Of a stretch of 64,000 bases of DNA, positions 1 through 8,558 are shown piece by piece. The notes under the pieces are model-generated. The model was given only the letters and a program-made list of their open reading frames with translations. It was not told where the DNA came from and did no database searches. Location: the NCBI GenBank assembly GCA_913052135.1, contig CAJXDY010000005.1, positions 1 through 64,000 of the forward strand. The letters are read 5' to 3'. Made by a program: the position numbers and the translations under genes. Positions within the stretch are counted from its first letter, which is position 1; the number at the start of each line of letters is the position of its first letter. This stretch comes from UBA8106 sp913052135 (lineage in GTDB: Bacteria > Acidobacteriota > Vicinamibacteria > Vicinamibacterales > UBA823).

Positions 1-55
1 GAGCAGCAGACTCTTAATCTGGAGGTTCCCGGTTCGATTCCGGGGCGGCTCACCA
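1..55 (+). tRNA. tRNA-Lys(CTT), 5' end outside window
   Basis: The 3' part of a tRNA from the D-stem onward. The anticodon arm is GCAGA-CTCTTAA-TCTGG with anticodon CTT at 13-15. The T arm is CCCGG-TTCGATT-CCGGG, followed by the acceptor strand GCGGCTC, discriminator A52 and an encoded CCA at 53-55. The outermost anticodon-stem pair is G-G, a mismatch. The first bases of the gene, including the 5' acceptor strand, lie before position 1, so acceptor pairing cannot be checked. Confidence 0.93.
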
Positions 56-60
56 TTTTT

Positions 61-1041
61 TTGAAAGTGCAAATACGACAAATTGCTTTACCTCGTATCG
101 GAATCTCGACCTGCCTTCTCGGGGAAGAGGTCCGCTACGACGGTGGTCATAAGCGCGACCCGTATATCGTTGAAACACTCGGCCCATTAGTCGAATGGTT
201 CCCGGTCTGTCCAGAGGTAGAGCTTGGCCTCGGAACACCCCGTGAAGCGATTCGTCTCATTCGCAATCCGAAGGATCCCGACACCATTAACCTGGTGAGT
301 CGAAGTGGTAACGATCTCACAGTTAAGATGCGTCGATTTGCCAGACGACGGGCACGCGAGTTAGCGAAAGAGCATCTGAGCGGCTATATTCTGAAAAAGG
401 ACTCTCCTAGCTGTGGGATGGAGCATGTGAAAATTTGGAGCGGGCATAATCAAAAAACATCGGAACGTAAGGGGCGAGGCCTCTTCGCAGACGAACTACT
501 TCGTCAGTTTCCGAACCTGCCAACGGAAGAAGAGGGGCGTTTGCACGATCCACAACTTCGCGAGAACTTTGTTGAACGCGTGTTTATTTATCGTAAGCTT
601 CGCGCGCTGTTTGCAGCGCGGTGGACTGTCGGCACTATTGTGCGCTTTCATACGGCTCACAAGTTGACACTGATGGCACATGCACTCAACCGGTACCGAG
701 AACTGGGGCGGCTAGTCGCCGACGCGAAGGCATTCCCACGCTCAGCATTGGCACGTCGCTATGAGGACGAATTCATGGCAGCGATGAAAACCCGGGCAAC
801 GCCTGGCCGACATGCTAATGTGCTGATGCACGCAGTCGGCCATTTCAAACGAAACCTCGACCAGGAATCACGCAACGAATTATTAGCGGCGATCGAAGAT
901 TATCGTCAGCGACTCGTGCCCCGCATCGTGCCCATGACCCTTGTCCGTCACCACGCGCGAACGCTCAAGGTGGCATACCTGCTTGGACAGGCTTATTTGA
1001 ATCCACATCCTAAAGAGTTGGCCCTTCTGAACCACGTCTAG
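61..1041 (+). CDS. DUF523 / DUF1722 (YbgA-type) protein
   Basis: Two-domain protein of about 326 aa. The N-terminal half is DUF523, with the family signature GISTCLLGEEVRYDGGHKRD near residue 13 and KKDSPSCG near residue 118. The C-terminal half, from about residue 195, is DUF1722/YbgA (VRFHTAHKLTLMAH). The function is not established: YbgA-type genes often lie beside photolyase or SDR genes, and DUF523 has conserved cysteines that may bind a metal. The start is TTG at 61, six bases after the tRNA-Lys CCA; GTG at 67 is an alternative, and neither has a clear Shine-Dalgarno sequence, so the gene may be read through from the tRNA transcript. It converges on a fragment of an SDR/DUF2867 gene. 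Confidence 0.88.
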   Translation: MKVQIRQIALPRIGISTCLLGEEVRYDGGHKRDPYIVETLGPLVEWFPVCPEVELGLGTPREAIRLIRNPKDPDTINLVSRSGNDLTVKMRRFARRRARELAKEHLSGYILKKDSPSCGMEHVKIWSGHNQKTSERKGRGLFADELLRQFPNLPTEEEGRLHDPQLRENFVERVFIYRKLRALFAARWTVGTIVRFHTAHKLTLMAHALNRYRELGRLVADAKAFPRSALARRYEDEFMAAMKTRATPGRHANVLMHAVGHFKRNLDQESRNELLAAIEDYRQRLVPRIVPMTLVRHHARTLKVAYLLGQAYLNPHPKELALLNHV

Positions 1042-1270
1042 TCGAGTTTTCCGCGCGCCGGGCAATTCCGTGTAACATGCCACCAAAAATAGCCGCATGG
1101 AGTGAGTAGATCGCATACCAGTAGCAGAGCCCGAAGAGTCCTGCAGGATCAAACACCGCGGTTTGACGGTTAATTGATCCTGATCCCTTGCCGGATTTAA
1201 CTTCAAATTCCAGCCATGCCCGACCTGGCAACTTCGTTTTCGTAACAATCGTGATGGCTAACGACCGCTG
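1010..1270 (-). pseudogene. Remnant of an SDR with C-terminal DUF2867 domain
   Basis: Read on the minus strand after an in-frame stop near 1271, the frame gives ...VTKTKLPGRAWLEFEV, then RQTAVFDPAGLFGLCYWYA and HAAIFGGMLHGIARRAE. This matches the end of the DUF2867 domain that closes many NAD(P)-binding SDR proteins (typical pattern LPGRAWLEF...Q.A.F.P.GL.GL.YWY...H..IF.GM...IA.RA). Only the last ~60 residues of a protein normally several hundred residues long remain. The Rossmann domain is absent, and upstream sequence belongs to the PepSY gene. No ATG or GTG start precedes the homologous part; a TTG at 1231 could only make a 73-aa piece. Such SDRs are often neighbours of YbgA-type genes, so this looks like a local deletion. 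The tail runs into the 3' end of the DUF523 gene. Confidence 0.7.
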
Positions 1271-1276
1271 GAATTG

Positions 1277-2392
1277 TCACGAGCGGAAAAAGCGGCGCCA
1301 AGCCATCGCCAGACCTGTCCAAACCAATACGACACCGCCCAGCGAAGCCACCCCAGCGATGGTTTGTCCCGCGAATCCGTAAACTTCACCTGTGTGGGCG
1401 TACCTGAGCCAACTACGTAGCTTTTGACCACGGCTGTACGTGGGATATCCTCCCATCACGTACGCCACACAATCCAAGCGTGCGAAGGTCAGGTCTAGCC
1501 GTTTTGACGGCTGGCCACCATTGCTTCGGTCAACAGTGAAAACTACTGGTGCATCGTTTGTTTCTGGAACTGTCAAGGTAATGCTTTTCCAGTCTGGCAC
1601 CGTTTCGGCCACACGCTCCACGAGTGTTTGATAGCTACATGGTGTAATAGAAGCATGCTTCGTCTGCACGTTGGTCCTTACATCGCGCACCGAGATCGAA
1701 ACGGGAGGGGCTTCACCAACTGCCCGATACACAAGGTCGCCTGCCCAGCCATAGGAAATGACTAAACCGCTCGTCACGATAATCAGTAATGGCACAAACA
1801 ACCAGAACCCGACCACATTGTGCCAGTTAAGATCTCGGGCTCTCTCCTTCAGGTCGCTGCGGAAGATAATAATGCTGCGAACCGACTGGAACGTCCACGT
1901 CCGTGGCCACAAAAGATAGCACCCACTCACAAGAAGGAGAAAAAATCCAAAATTCGCTGCACCGGTAATCGCGCGACCAAAATCCCGGTCAGAGCCCTGC
2001 AGGGCGAACCAGCGGTGCCAATACATAGTGCTTCGTAAGAAGTGTCGCATCGGGCTGTCCCCATCGTTCAGGAGCGCACCGGTGTAACGACTGGCGTAGA
2101 GATAGTCGCCCCGACCCACATTCAAGGCAGCAGGTTCCCTTGGATCGGCACGCAAGGTGATCGCGGATAGGGCTATTTCAGACTCGCCTCCGGCCACACG
2201 CTCAAGCAACTCGTCGATCGAAAGCGGTGTTGTCTGTGAACTCCTAGCCGAAGCATGGTACTGGCGGTGCGCCCAGTCAGTAAGCTGTCTGTCATAGGTA
2301 AGCAGGACTCCGGTGACCGACAGCATAAGGATGACCACCGAAACCACTACAGCCACAATGAAATGAGTCCAGAAAATTATTTTGCGTAGCAT
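1277..2392 (-). CDS. PepSY-associated transmembrane protein
   Basis: Inner-membrane protein of about 371 aa of the PepSY_TM family (COG3182, 'iron-regulated membrane protein'). It has a first membrane segment at residues ~6-30 (FWTHFIVAVVVSVVILMLSV), a periplasmic PepSY-type region, a histidine-bearing segment (YWHRWFALQG), two central membrane helices near residues 140-215 and a last one near the C-terminus. Members include reductases that release iron from siderophores in the periplasm, with haem or metal bound by the membrane histidines; that role is inferred here. The ATG at 2392 is preferred because AGGA stands 6 nt upstream; a GTG at 2407 is in frame. It lies directly downstream of the TonB-dependent receptor, so the two probably form one transcript. 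Confidence 0.85.
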   Translation of the reverse strand: MLRKIIFWTHFIVAVVVSVVILMLSVTGVLLTYDRQLTDWAHRQYHASARSSQTTPLSIDELLERVAGGESEIALSAITLRADPREPAALNVGRGDYLYASRYTGALLNDGDSPMRHFLRSTMYWHRWFALQGSDRDFGRAITGAANFGFFLLLVSGCYLLWPRTWTFQSVRSIIIFRSDLKERARDLNWHNVVGFWLFVPLLIIVTSGLVISYGWAGDLVYRAVGEAPPVSISVRDVRTNVQTKHASITPCSYQTLVERVAETVPDWKSITLTVPETNDAPVVFTVDRSNGGQPSKRLDLTFARLDCVAYVMGGYPTYSRGQKLRSWLRYAHTGEVYGFAGQTIAGVASLGGVVLVWTGLAMAWRRFFRS

Positions 2393-2413
2393 CAAAGGTC
2401 CTAACACTCTCTA

Positions 2414-4864
2414 TTAGAAGCGTAGTCGAAACCCAACTGTTGGGATACGAGGAAACCCCTGCGAAGCCACTTCGACGAGCCTGGGCACGGTTGAATCTGG
2501 ATCATTGACGAGTTGAGGTTCAAGTGCAACTGGATTATCACGACCCAATAAATTAATCACTTCAAAATAAAGCGACCAACGCCCATTACTACCTCCAGGT
2601 TGAAATGTAGTTCTGAAATCAACCCGGGCATAGTACGGCAGCTGGCCAGAATTCAGATTCTCCACATTGCCATAATCAACGGTGTACCTGAGATTTCCAT
2701 CTGGATCAGTTTCTGGTGCAAACTTTCCCCGACTATCTTGCTTGGCAGACACCCGCAGACCAACCGGTGCTGTATAGGGAAACCCACTGGCAATCCGAGC
2801 CGTGGCAGCCATGTACCAGAAACTGGTCAGACGGTAGCGGCCAACGGCATTGAATGCGTGACGTCGATCATATTCAAACGCGTACCGCCGACCATAACTT
2901 TCCCGATTGGCCCGAGTCCAAGCATACGAAAGCCAGCCGGTTAGTGGTGCTGCAAGGTTCGTGTGATTGAGGTAGACATCAAAACCATACGCATAGCCAC
3001 CTGCCTCGTTTGTCGGATTACTCGTGATGAGTGGCGCGGTAGGAATACTGTTCTGCAAACTTGCAGAAAAATCATATTTGGAAACCCGAGCGGTTTGTTC
3101 AGCCTTCGTCTCAAGTCGACCAATGAGTAGATCGTCGAATTTCTTGTAATAGCCCTCGACTCGCGCTGCCATCTTTTCTCCTAGGTCCTTTTCGACCCCG
3201 AGCACAACGTGAATCGCTTTTTCGTATTCAAGTTTCAACTCCCGGGTGGCTGAAAGGTCGATGAAATAGTCTGACTGGATAAGCTTTTCATAGCCTGGAC
3301 TTTGCGTGTACAACCCAGTAGCGAGGCGCATCCTAGTGCCGCCACCTGGTGCGTAGCTCAGCGCAACACGTGGCGAGAGAGTGCCTCGTCCATTGATAGT
3401 GCTCCAATCCACCCGCAGACCGGGCTCGATGGCCAGCCGCGAGGACGGTTTATAGGTGTCCTGAATCCAGAAACCGCCACGCGTTCCAACGAGCAAGGAA
3501 TCAAGATTGTCAGGTAATCCCACACCACCGCGAATACTTGATCCATTAGCTTCGATTCCGTTTCGGTCACCGCTGGTCGCAAACTTCACTCTCGTGTTCA
3601 AGCGATGAAGTTCAAAGCCTGTATTAATCAAGTGTTTTGGTGTCGCCTGAATAGATAAATCCTGTCGTGCTGATAGGTCGCGCACCGAAAGCAAGCGATC
3701 GAACACGATTGTGGCAAATCCGAACGCGGCACCATCGTTCGTGGAGTTCGATCGTTTCGCATCTGCCCGTATCTTTCCGTTGAAGTCAAGAAGTTCCCGA
3801 TTACGATACCAAGACACGATCGTCGTTGACGTACTGCGAGATCCGAGAACCGCGTCGAAGCGGGCCGACGCCAGATCATTTTTCACATCAGACTGGAAAG
3901 CCGCTCGTTGGCCAGACCCAGTCCAATTCTTGCTAAAATCTGCATCTTCAACACTGCGAAGACCCGTTAAGCTGAATCGATGGCCCGGTCCGAACTCCCA
4001 ACCAGCCTGTAGCTGAAAGTCGACAAACGCGGGCAAATTTTGATCCGTTAGGCGATTGAGAACAATGTCATAGTAGGTCCGACGTGCGCTGAACAACCAC
4101 GTCCCGTTGTTCGCAAAAGGCGTCGCCCCCTCTAGCACGAAGTTCCCATCAGTGATGCTCAGCGCAGTGGCACCTTGAAACTTTTTTTCACCTGGACGAT
4201 TATCGACAATAAGCAACGAAGACAGACGGTCACCATAGGCAACACCGAAGCCACCCGCGGTGAGGCTAAAATTCTCAACAGTTTCTGGGTTGAAGGCACT
4301 CGTGATACCAAAAAGTCGGTACGGATTATGGATTTCAATGCCATCCATGAGGGTCAGATTTTGATCAGGAGTACCTCCACGCACTGCGAGTCTGCTGGAA
4401 AAATCATCCGTCGATGCCACGCCTGGAAGTGTGTCAAGCGCACGGAAGATGTTATCGATACTTCCAGCAACTTCAAAAACCTCCTCCGACGTAATGACAT
4501 TAGAGGAGGCTTGTTCTGGTTCAAGGGCCTCGCCCACAACTTCGACAGTTTCAGTAAAAGTGTTTCGGAATAACTGGACCTCGAGCTCAAGATTTTCAAC
4601 CAGTAAGGTCGTCACCAAATAACCATCGACCTGGAACCGTAACCGTGGCTCTCTCTCACCAATCAGCACCGAAAAACGCCCAGCTTGATCCGTCACGACC
4701 GTTTCTTCTTGACTAACAACAGATACCTGGGCAATCGGGGCCAGCGTCACACCGTCCATGACAATACCCGTAACTCTGATGGAGTCTTGCGTCATAGCCA
4801 ACAGTGGCCATGTGAACATTCCCCACATCAACGTCGCAACACTAAGGAAGAAAAGTTTCGTCAA
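2414..4864 (-). CDS. TonB-dependent receptor
   Basis: Outer-membrane receptor of about 816 aa. In order: signal peptide (residues ~1-23), a carboxypeptidase-regulatory-like/CNA-B-type beta domain at ~28-105 (VTGIVMDGVTLAPIAQVSV), a plug domain at ~125-235 (IFRALDTLPGVAS, LAVRGGTPDQNLTLMDGIEI), then a 22-strand-type barrel ending in an aromatic C-terminus (VGFRLRF). Substrate unknown; the co-transcribed PepSY membrane protein suggests iron-siderophore or another metal chelate. The start is the first available one in frame, TTG at 4864, since a stop lies six codons upstream; there is no obvious ribosome site. No tonB/exbBD is present in the window. This plug-plus-regulatory-domain architecture is abundant in Acidobacteriota and Bacteroidota. 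Confidence 0.9.
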   Translation of the reverse strand: MTKLFFLSVATLMWGMFTWPLLAMTQDSIRVTGIVMDGVTLAPIAQVSVVSQEETVVTDQAGRFSVLIGEREPRLRFQVDGYLVTTLLVENLELEVQLFRNTFTETVEVVGEALEPEQASSNVITSEEVFEVAGSIDNIFRALDTLPGVASTDDFSSRLAVRGGTPDQNLTLMDGIEIHNPYRLFGITSAFNPETVENFSLTAGGFGVAYGDRLSSLLIVDNRPGEKKFQGATALSITDGNFVLEGATPFANNGTWLFSARRTYYDIVLNRLTDQNLPAFVDFQLQAGWEFGPGHRFSLTGLRSVEDADFSKNWTGSGQRAAFQSDVKNDLASARFDAVLGSRSTSTTIVSWYRNRELLDFNGKIRADAKRSNSTNDGAAFGFATIVFDRLLSVRDLSARQDLSIQATPKHLINTGFELHRLNTRVKFATSGDRNGIEANGSSIRGGVGLPDNLDSLLVGTRGGFWIQDTYKPSSRLAIEPGLRVDWSTINGRGTLSPRVALSYAPGGGTRMRLATGLYTQSPGYEKLIQSDYFIDLSATRELKLEYEKAIHVVLGVEKDLGEKMAARVEGYYKKFDDLLIGRLETKAEQTARVSKYDFSASLQNSIPTAPLITSNPTNEAGGYAYGFDVYLNHTNLAAPLTGWLSYAWTRANRESYGRRYAFEYDRRHAFNAVGRYRLTSFWYMAATARIASGFPYTAPVGLRVSAKQDSRGKFAPETDPDGNLRYTVDYGNVENLNSGQLPYYARVDFRTTFQPGGSNGRWSLYFEVINLLGRDNPVALEPQLVNDPDSTVPRLVEVASQGFPRIPTVGFRLRF

Positions 4865-5197
4865 GAGATTCGAATGTTGTTAGGTGCCGGGTTATTTCAG
4901 AATTGTACAGCGAATAGTGAGGTGTTTCGTCAATATGGCAAGAGTATTTCCATCGGAAACTCTTGATTTGTCAAAAATCTGTGCCAATTTGAAATCTTCG
5001 AGAAAATCGAGACCAATCGAAATGTCAAATCTAATAGACAAGCGTTACATCAAAAAATTGAACGGTCTAACAACCACAGTAACAGTTGGACTTAGGTGGA
5101 TGTAGCTGTAGACTACGAGACGTTTAGACATTGGTTCTGTGCGGATAGAAGGCGCCAAAAGTGCCGATCAAGTGAAAGTTAATGTGGAGTGAACACT
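4865..5197. other. Divergent intergenic region (receptor / aldo-keto reductase)
   Basis: About 330 bases between two divergently transcribed genes. There is no convincing coding sequence: a 73-codon plus-strand frame at 4884-5105 has no recognisable motif or ribosome site. The only structure I see is an imperfect inverted repeat at 4941-4963. I found no Fur-box-like 19-mer. Promoters for both flanking genes must lie here, but no clear -35/-10 pair stands out. Confidence 0.5.
4941..4963. promoter_or_regulatory. Imperfect inverted repeat, candidate operator
   Basis: AGAGT-a-TTTCC, then atc, then GGAAA-CTCT: ten pairs with one bulged A and a 3-nt centre. It lies about 80 nt upstream of the TonB-receptor start on the minus strand and 235 nt upstream of the aldo/keto reductase. 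There is no T-run good enough for a terminator, so an operator or a chance palindrome are both possible. Confidence 0.3.
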
Positions 5198-6115
5198 ATG
5201 AAACTAACCCGCCGACAAGTAATGCAATTGGGACTAGGTGCTGGAACTTCCCTGCTACTTCCTGAGGTGTCACTGGCAAGGCAAAGTGCACCACTTATCC
5301 AACGCCCGATACCTTCAACGGGTGAAAGACTTCCAATCGTCGGCATTGGCACGGCCCGGCGCTACAATGTGACGACAGCCGCAGACAAGGGCGAGCTTAA
5401 AGAAGTCATCCGGTTGTTTTCGGAACTGGGCGGTAAAGTGATCGACACTGCCCCATCCTATGGTGCGGCTGAGGATGTTGTTGGGGAAATTGTCGATGAC
5501 CTCAACATCCGTGACGCATTGTTCCTTGGAACTAAGGTTCGTAAGGAAGGTCGCAGTGCGGGTCTGGCAGAAATGGAAACATCGAGAGAGCGACTACGGA
5601 CTGACATGATCGATCTTGTCGCCGTCCACAATCTCGTCGATACCGATACACAGCTCGCGACTCTGCGGGAGCGGAAAGCAGAAGGGTTGATCCGTTACGT
5701 GGGAATGACGACTTCATCGAATCGACAACATGACAATTTCGCGGACAAGATTAGCCGTGAGCAGATCGACATTATTCAGGTGAATTATTCACTCGACCGA
5801 CGAGCTGTAGAAGATCGAATTCTGCCAGTCGCTGCCGACCATGGTCTTGCAGTTTGGGTCAACCTTCCCTATGGCCGAGGTCGACTCTTCGATGCGGTTG
5901 GCGACCGCCCGCTCCCAGACTGGGCTGTTGAATTTGATTGCGAAAGTTGGGGCCAGTTCTTCCTCAAGTACATCCTTGGCCACCCTGCTGTCAGCTGCGT
6001 AATCCCTGGAACTGCGCGAGTCCGGTATGTCGCAGACAATCTTGGTGCTGCGCAAGGGCGGCTACCTGACGAACGGCAACGCCAACGCATGGTGCGGTTC
6101 CTCGAGTCGCTGTAA
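5198..6115 (+). CDS. Tat-exported aldo/keto reductase
   Basis: Aldo/keto reductase-family protein of about 305 aa. The N-terminus (MKLTRRQVMQLGLGAGTSLL) is a twin-arginine signal, so the folded enzyme is probably exported or membrane-anchored. The AKR tetrad is visible: Asp in KVIDTAPSYG, Tyr in the same motif, Lys in LFLGTKV, His in DLVAVHNL. The substrate cannot be read from sequence. ATG at 5198 is chosen because GGAG lies 9 nt upstream; a GTG at 5189 is in frame. The transporter gene starts only 6 nt downstream, so the two are almost certainly co-transcribed. Confidence 0.88.
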   Translation: MKLTRRQVMQLGLGAGTSLLLPEVSLARQSAPLIQRPIPSTGERLPIVGIGTARRYNVTTAADKGELKEVIRLFSELGGKVIDTAPSYGAAEDVVGEIVDDLNIRDALFLGTKVRKEGRSAGLAEMETSRERLRTDMIDLVAVHNLVDTDTQLATLRERKAEGLIRYVGMTTSSNRQHDNFADKISREQIDIIQVNYSLDRRAVEDRILPVAADHGLAVWVNLPYGRGRLFDAVGDRPLPDWAVEFDCESWGQFFLKYILGHPAVSCVIPGTARVRYVADNLGAAQGRLPDERQRQRMVRFLESL

Positions 6116-6120
6116 TCCAG

Positions 6121-7428
6121 ATGATAGATCTCCAACCGCATACGCCATCTTGGCCAACGCGAGTGCTGCACCGAATGGTCGACGTGCGGAATGAAGAAGT
6201 CGCCGCCATGCTTTGGTCATGTGCCTACTTTTTCTGTGTTCTCACCGCGTACTACATAATCCGACCAATTCGAGACGAGATGGGCGTTGCGGGTGGAGTC
6301 AACAATTTACCGTGGTTGTTTACTGGCACGTTAGTCGGCATGATCATTTGTAACCCGCCCTACGCTGCCTTAGTCGCTCGGTTACCACGGCTCCGTTTCA
6401 TAACGCTCTCTTACCGCTTCTTTATGGGAAACCTCCTAGTATTTTTCCTACTGCTGCATCTTGCTACTGAAGCGCAGAACATTTGGATCGGGCGGGTCTT
6501 CTTCATCTGGACGAGTGTCTTCAACCTCTTCGTCGTATCTATTTTCTGGGCTTTCATGGCGGATCTCTTTACAAGTGCTCAAGGTAAACGCTTGTTCGGT
6601 TTTATTGGCGTGGGTGGCACGCTGGGTGCGATTGCTGGGTCTAGCTTAACCATGACGTTAGCCGAATTGTTGGGGCCGATTAATTTATTACTAATTTCAG
6701 TGGTACTGCTGGAAATCGGTATCTTTGCCGTACGTCGACTTTCGACCATTGCAAGTCAATTTAGTGATTTACCCTCGACCCCTCACCCTGAAAACATAAT
6801 CGGCGGCAGCATCTTTTCTGGCATGAGCCATGCGTTGCAATCATCGTACCTGCTAGGCATCTGCTCCTATATGTTTCTGTTCGCAATCGCTGGAACTGTA
6901 CTTTATTTTCATCAAGCTGAAATTATAAAAACGGCTTTCGACGATCGTGCCGTTCGCACGGTGTTTTTCGCACGGATTGATTGGCTCGTAAATCTCCTTA
7001 CACTGAGTACTCAGATGTTTCTGACAGGTCGCCTCCTGAAGGTGCTTGGTGTAGCCCTCACCTTAATCTTGCTCCCCGCGGTCTGCGTGATTGGTTTCTC
7101 AACATTAGGTTTCGCACCGACATTGCTAGTGATTGTGGTGTTTCAAACGCTACGCCGGGCAACTAACTATGCTGTAGCCAGGCCGACTCGTGAACTTTTG
7201 TATACGGTGGTCACCCGTGATGACAAATTCAAGGCAAAGGCTTTTATCGACACCTTTGTTTACCGAGCAGGCGATCAGATTGGTGCTTGGACATATGCCT
7301 TGATGGGTATCATCGGACTTGGTGCGACTGGCATCGCTTTTGCCGCTGTCCCACTTTCCGCAGTCTGGCTCGGGCTCGCACTCTGGTTGGGAAAACAACA
7401 GGAAGCAAAAGCCAACCTGTTAAGCTAA
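6121..7428 (+). CDS. NTP/NDP translocase-like (Npt1/Npt2, MFS-related) transporter
   Basis: Polytopic membrane protein of about 435 aa with around 12 hydrophobic helices. The conserved opening FCVLTAYYIIRPIRDEMGV and the helix SVFNLFVVSIFWAFMADLF, followed by GKRLFGFIGVGGTLGAI, are typical of the ATP/ADP translocase family (TLC/NTT) and its MFS-like relatives. Characterised members exchange ATP for ADP in plastids and intracellular parasites; related proteins in free-living bacteria have unknown substrates. The protein ends with a short charged tail. It sits between a Tat-exported reductase and a small secreted protein, in a tightly spaced plus-strand set. Its ATG starts 6 nt after the upstream stop. 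Confidence 0.82.
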   Translation: MIDLQPHTPSWPTRVLHRMVDVRNEEVAAMLWSCAYFFCVLTAYYIIRPIRDEMGVAGGVNNLPWLFTGTLVGMIICNPPYAALVARLPRLRFITLSYRFFMGNLLVFFLLLHLATEAQNIWIGRVFFIWTSVFNLFVVSIFWAFMADLFTSAQGKRLFGFIGVGGTLGAIAGSSLTMTLAELLGPINLLLISVVLLEIGIFAVRRLSTIASQFSDLPSTPHPENIIGGSIFSGMSHALQSSYLLGICSYMFLFAIAGTVLYFHQAEIIKTAFDDRAVRTVFFARIDWLVNLLTLSTQMFLTGRLLKVLGVALTLILLPAVCVIGFSTLGFAPTLLVIVVFQTLRRATNYAVARPTRELLYTVVTRDDKFKAKAFIDTFVYRAGDQIGAWTYALMGIIGLGATGIAFAAVPLSAVWLGLALWLGKQQEAKANLLS

Positions 7429-7457
7429 TTCCTATCCTCAATCTGGAGAATAGACTA

Positions 7458-7970
7458 TTGTCGATAAGCACAAGAATTCTACTCGCGTTGCCGACTCTTG
7501 TTCTCACGATGTCTGCATCAACCCTTGCCCAGAACTCGGAACAGGCGCGCAGAAGCCTTCAGGGCATTAACGACGTAGAGGTTGTAGTCCAACCACTTGG
7601 CCAAGACGCTGAAATCGACGGATTAACCCACGACCAGCTTCAACAATCCGTTGAAAGTTATCTCAAGGGCGCGGGGTTTCTCTTGCTTCCGACTGGTTCC
7701 GCGTACCTTTACGTCAATATAAATTTAACTCTTGGAAGTGGAATTTATATTTATTGTGCTGAGGTTGAACTGCGGCAATCAGTCCACTTAGAGCGTGAAC
7801 CTGCCACGATTGTTCCCGATGCTGTCACTTGGCAGACGGGTGTTGTCGGTGCAATGTCAGCGGCAGATCTGGCAACAGCCATGCCGGACCAAGTGCTTCA
7901 GTTGGTCTCGATATTTTTGCAGGATTTCGACAGGACGAATCCGGGACGGCTCACTCTTCTTCCACGCTAA
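7458..7970 (+). CDS. Secreted protein of unknown function
   Basis: About 170 aa from a TTG at 7458, preceded by GGAG 9 nt upstream; earlier in-frame codons run back into the transporter gene and carry no domain. The N-terminus is a signal peptide (ISTRILLALPTLVLTMSAST, cleavage near ALAQ-type TLAQ). The mature part has a VEVVVQPLGQDAEIDGLTHD segment and a SAYLYVNINLTLGSGIYIYC beta-rich stretch. I recognise it only as a small conserved bacterial hypothetical family with this pattern; no catalytic motif is visible. It probably belongs to the same transcript as the transporter. Confidence 0.7.
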   Translation: MSISTRILLALPTLVLTMSASTLAQNSEQARRSLQGINDVEVVVQPLGQDAEIDGLTHDQLQQSVESYLKGAGFLLLPTGSAYLYVNINLTLGSGIYIYCAEVELRQSVHLEREPATIVPDAVTWQTGVVGAMSAADLATAMPDQVLQLVSIFLQDFDRTNPGRLTLLPR

Positions 7971-7987
7971 ATAAGACAACAGCCGGC

Positions 7988-8536
7988 TTAATCCGACTGT
8001 GCACTGTTTCGGAATGAACGGATCACGTCACGCTTTTCCGTATATGCGGCCCGAGCCGATACATACGCGTCGTGGGCTATTCCTAATTCGCTAGCAATTT
8101 GCCGAATCCGATTCTCCTCGACAGCCGAGATGGAGTCGTCAGCCGCTGAGATGGCAAATACGCAGTCGAGTAATTCTCGACACTGTACATCAGTCGCAAT
8201 TTCTCGAAATTGACGGGTAACTAGAAAATCTTCTGTCGCACCAAACAACTCATTCTGATTTTTCGAAATCTGTACAACGAGCAGTGCCTGTGTTTTCGAC
8301 AGATGACCAAGTTCCTGGACCATATGTGTCATTAGGTCAAGTTCTTTATCGTTGATGTGTTGATCGGCATGCGCAATACGACCAAGCACATAGGCAAAAG
8401 CTGCCAAGTAACGCGCGCGATCAGGCTCGAGGCAATCCAATTCTGCAAGGATTCTCTGAACCGTTTCGGTGTCGGTACCGGTATCCTCAAGTTGGCTATC
8501 AGGTCTCTCAAGTCCTAAGAACTTTAAAATCGACAT
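7988..8536 (-). CDS. TerB-like / DUF-type helical protein
   Basis: All-helical protein of about 182 aa. It has two related segments carrying acidic metal-binding-type motifs: GRIAHADQHINDKELDLMT (around residues 52-70) and FAISAADDSISAVEENRIRQ (around 125-145). This A.ADG.I...E...I pattern is that of the TerB/DjlA N-terminal family (COG4103), which can bind divalent metal. There is no signal peptide, so it is cytoplasmic. The gene follows the AI-2E-type transporter by 22 nt on the same strand and converges on the secreted protein at 7458-7970. Its cellular role is unknown. Confidence 0.75.
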   Translation of the reverse strand: MSILKFLGLERPDSQLEDTGTDTETVQRILAELDCLEPDRARYLAAFAYVLGRIAHADQHINDKELDLMTHMVQELGHLSKTQALLVVQISKNQNELFGATEDFLVTRQFREIATDVQCRELLDCVFAISAADDSISAVEENRIRQIASELGIAHDAYVSARAAYTEKRDVIRSFRNSAQSD

Positions 8537-8558
8537 GGGCTATAACAACAGGTGACGG

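Noticed and set aside
883..1248. Minus-strand open frame of about 120 codons overlapping the DUF523 gene
   Set aside because: The DUF2867-like residues are in a different minus-strand frame; this frame shows no family pattern and overlaps a solid gene.
4884..5105. 73-codon plus-strand frame in the receptor/reductase intergenic region
   Set aside because: No ribosome site, no recognisable motif and no support from neighbours.
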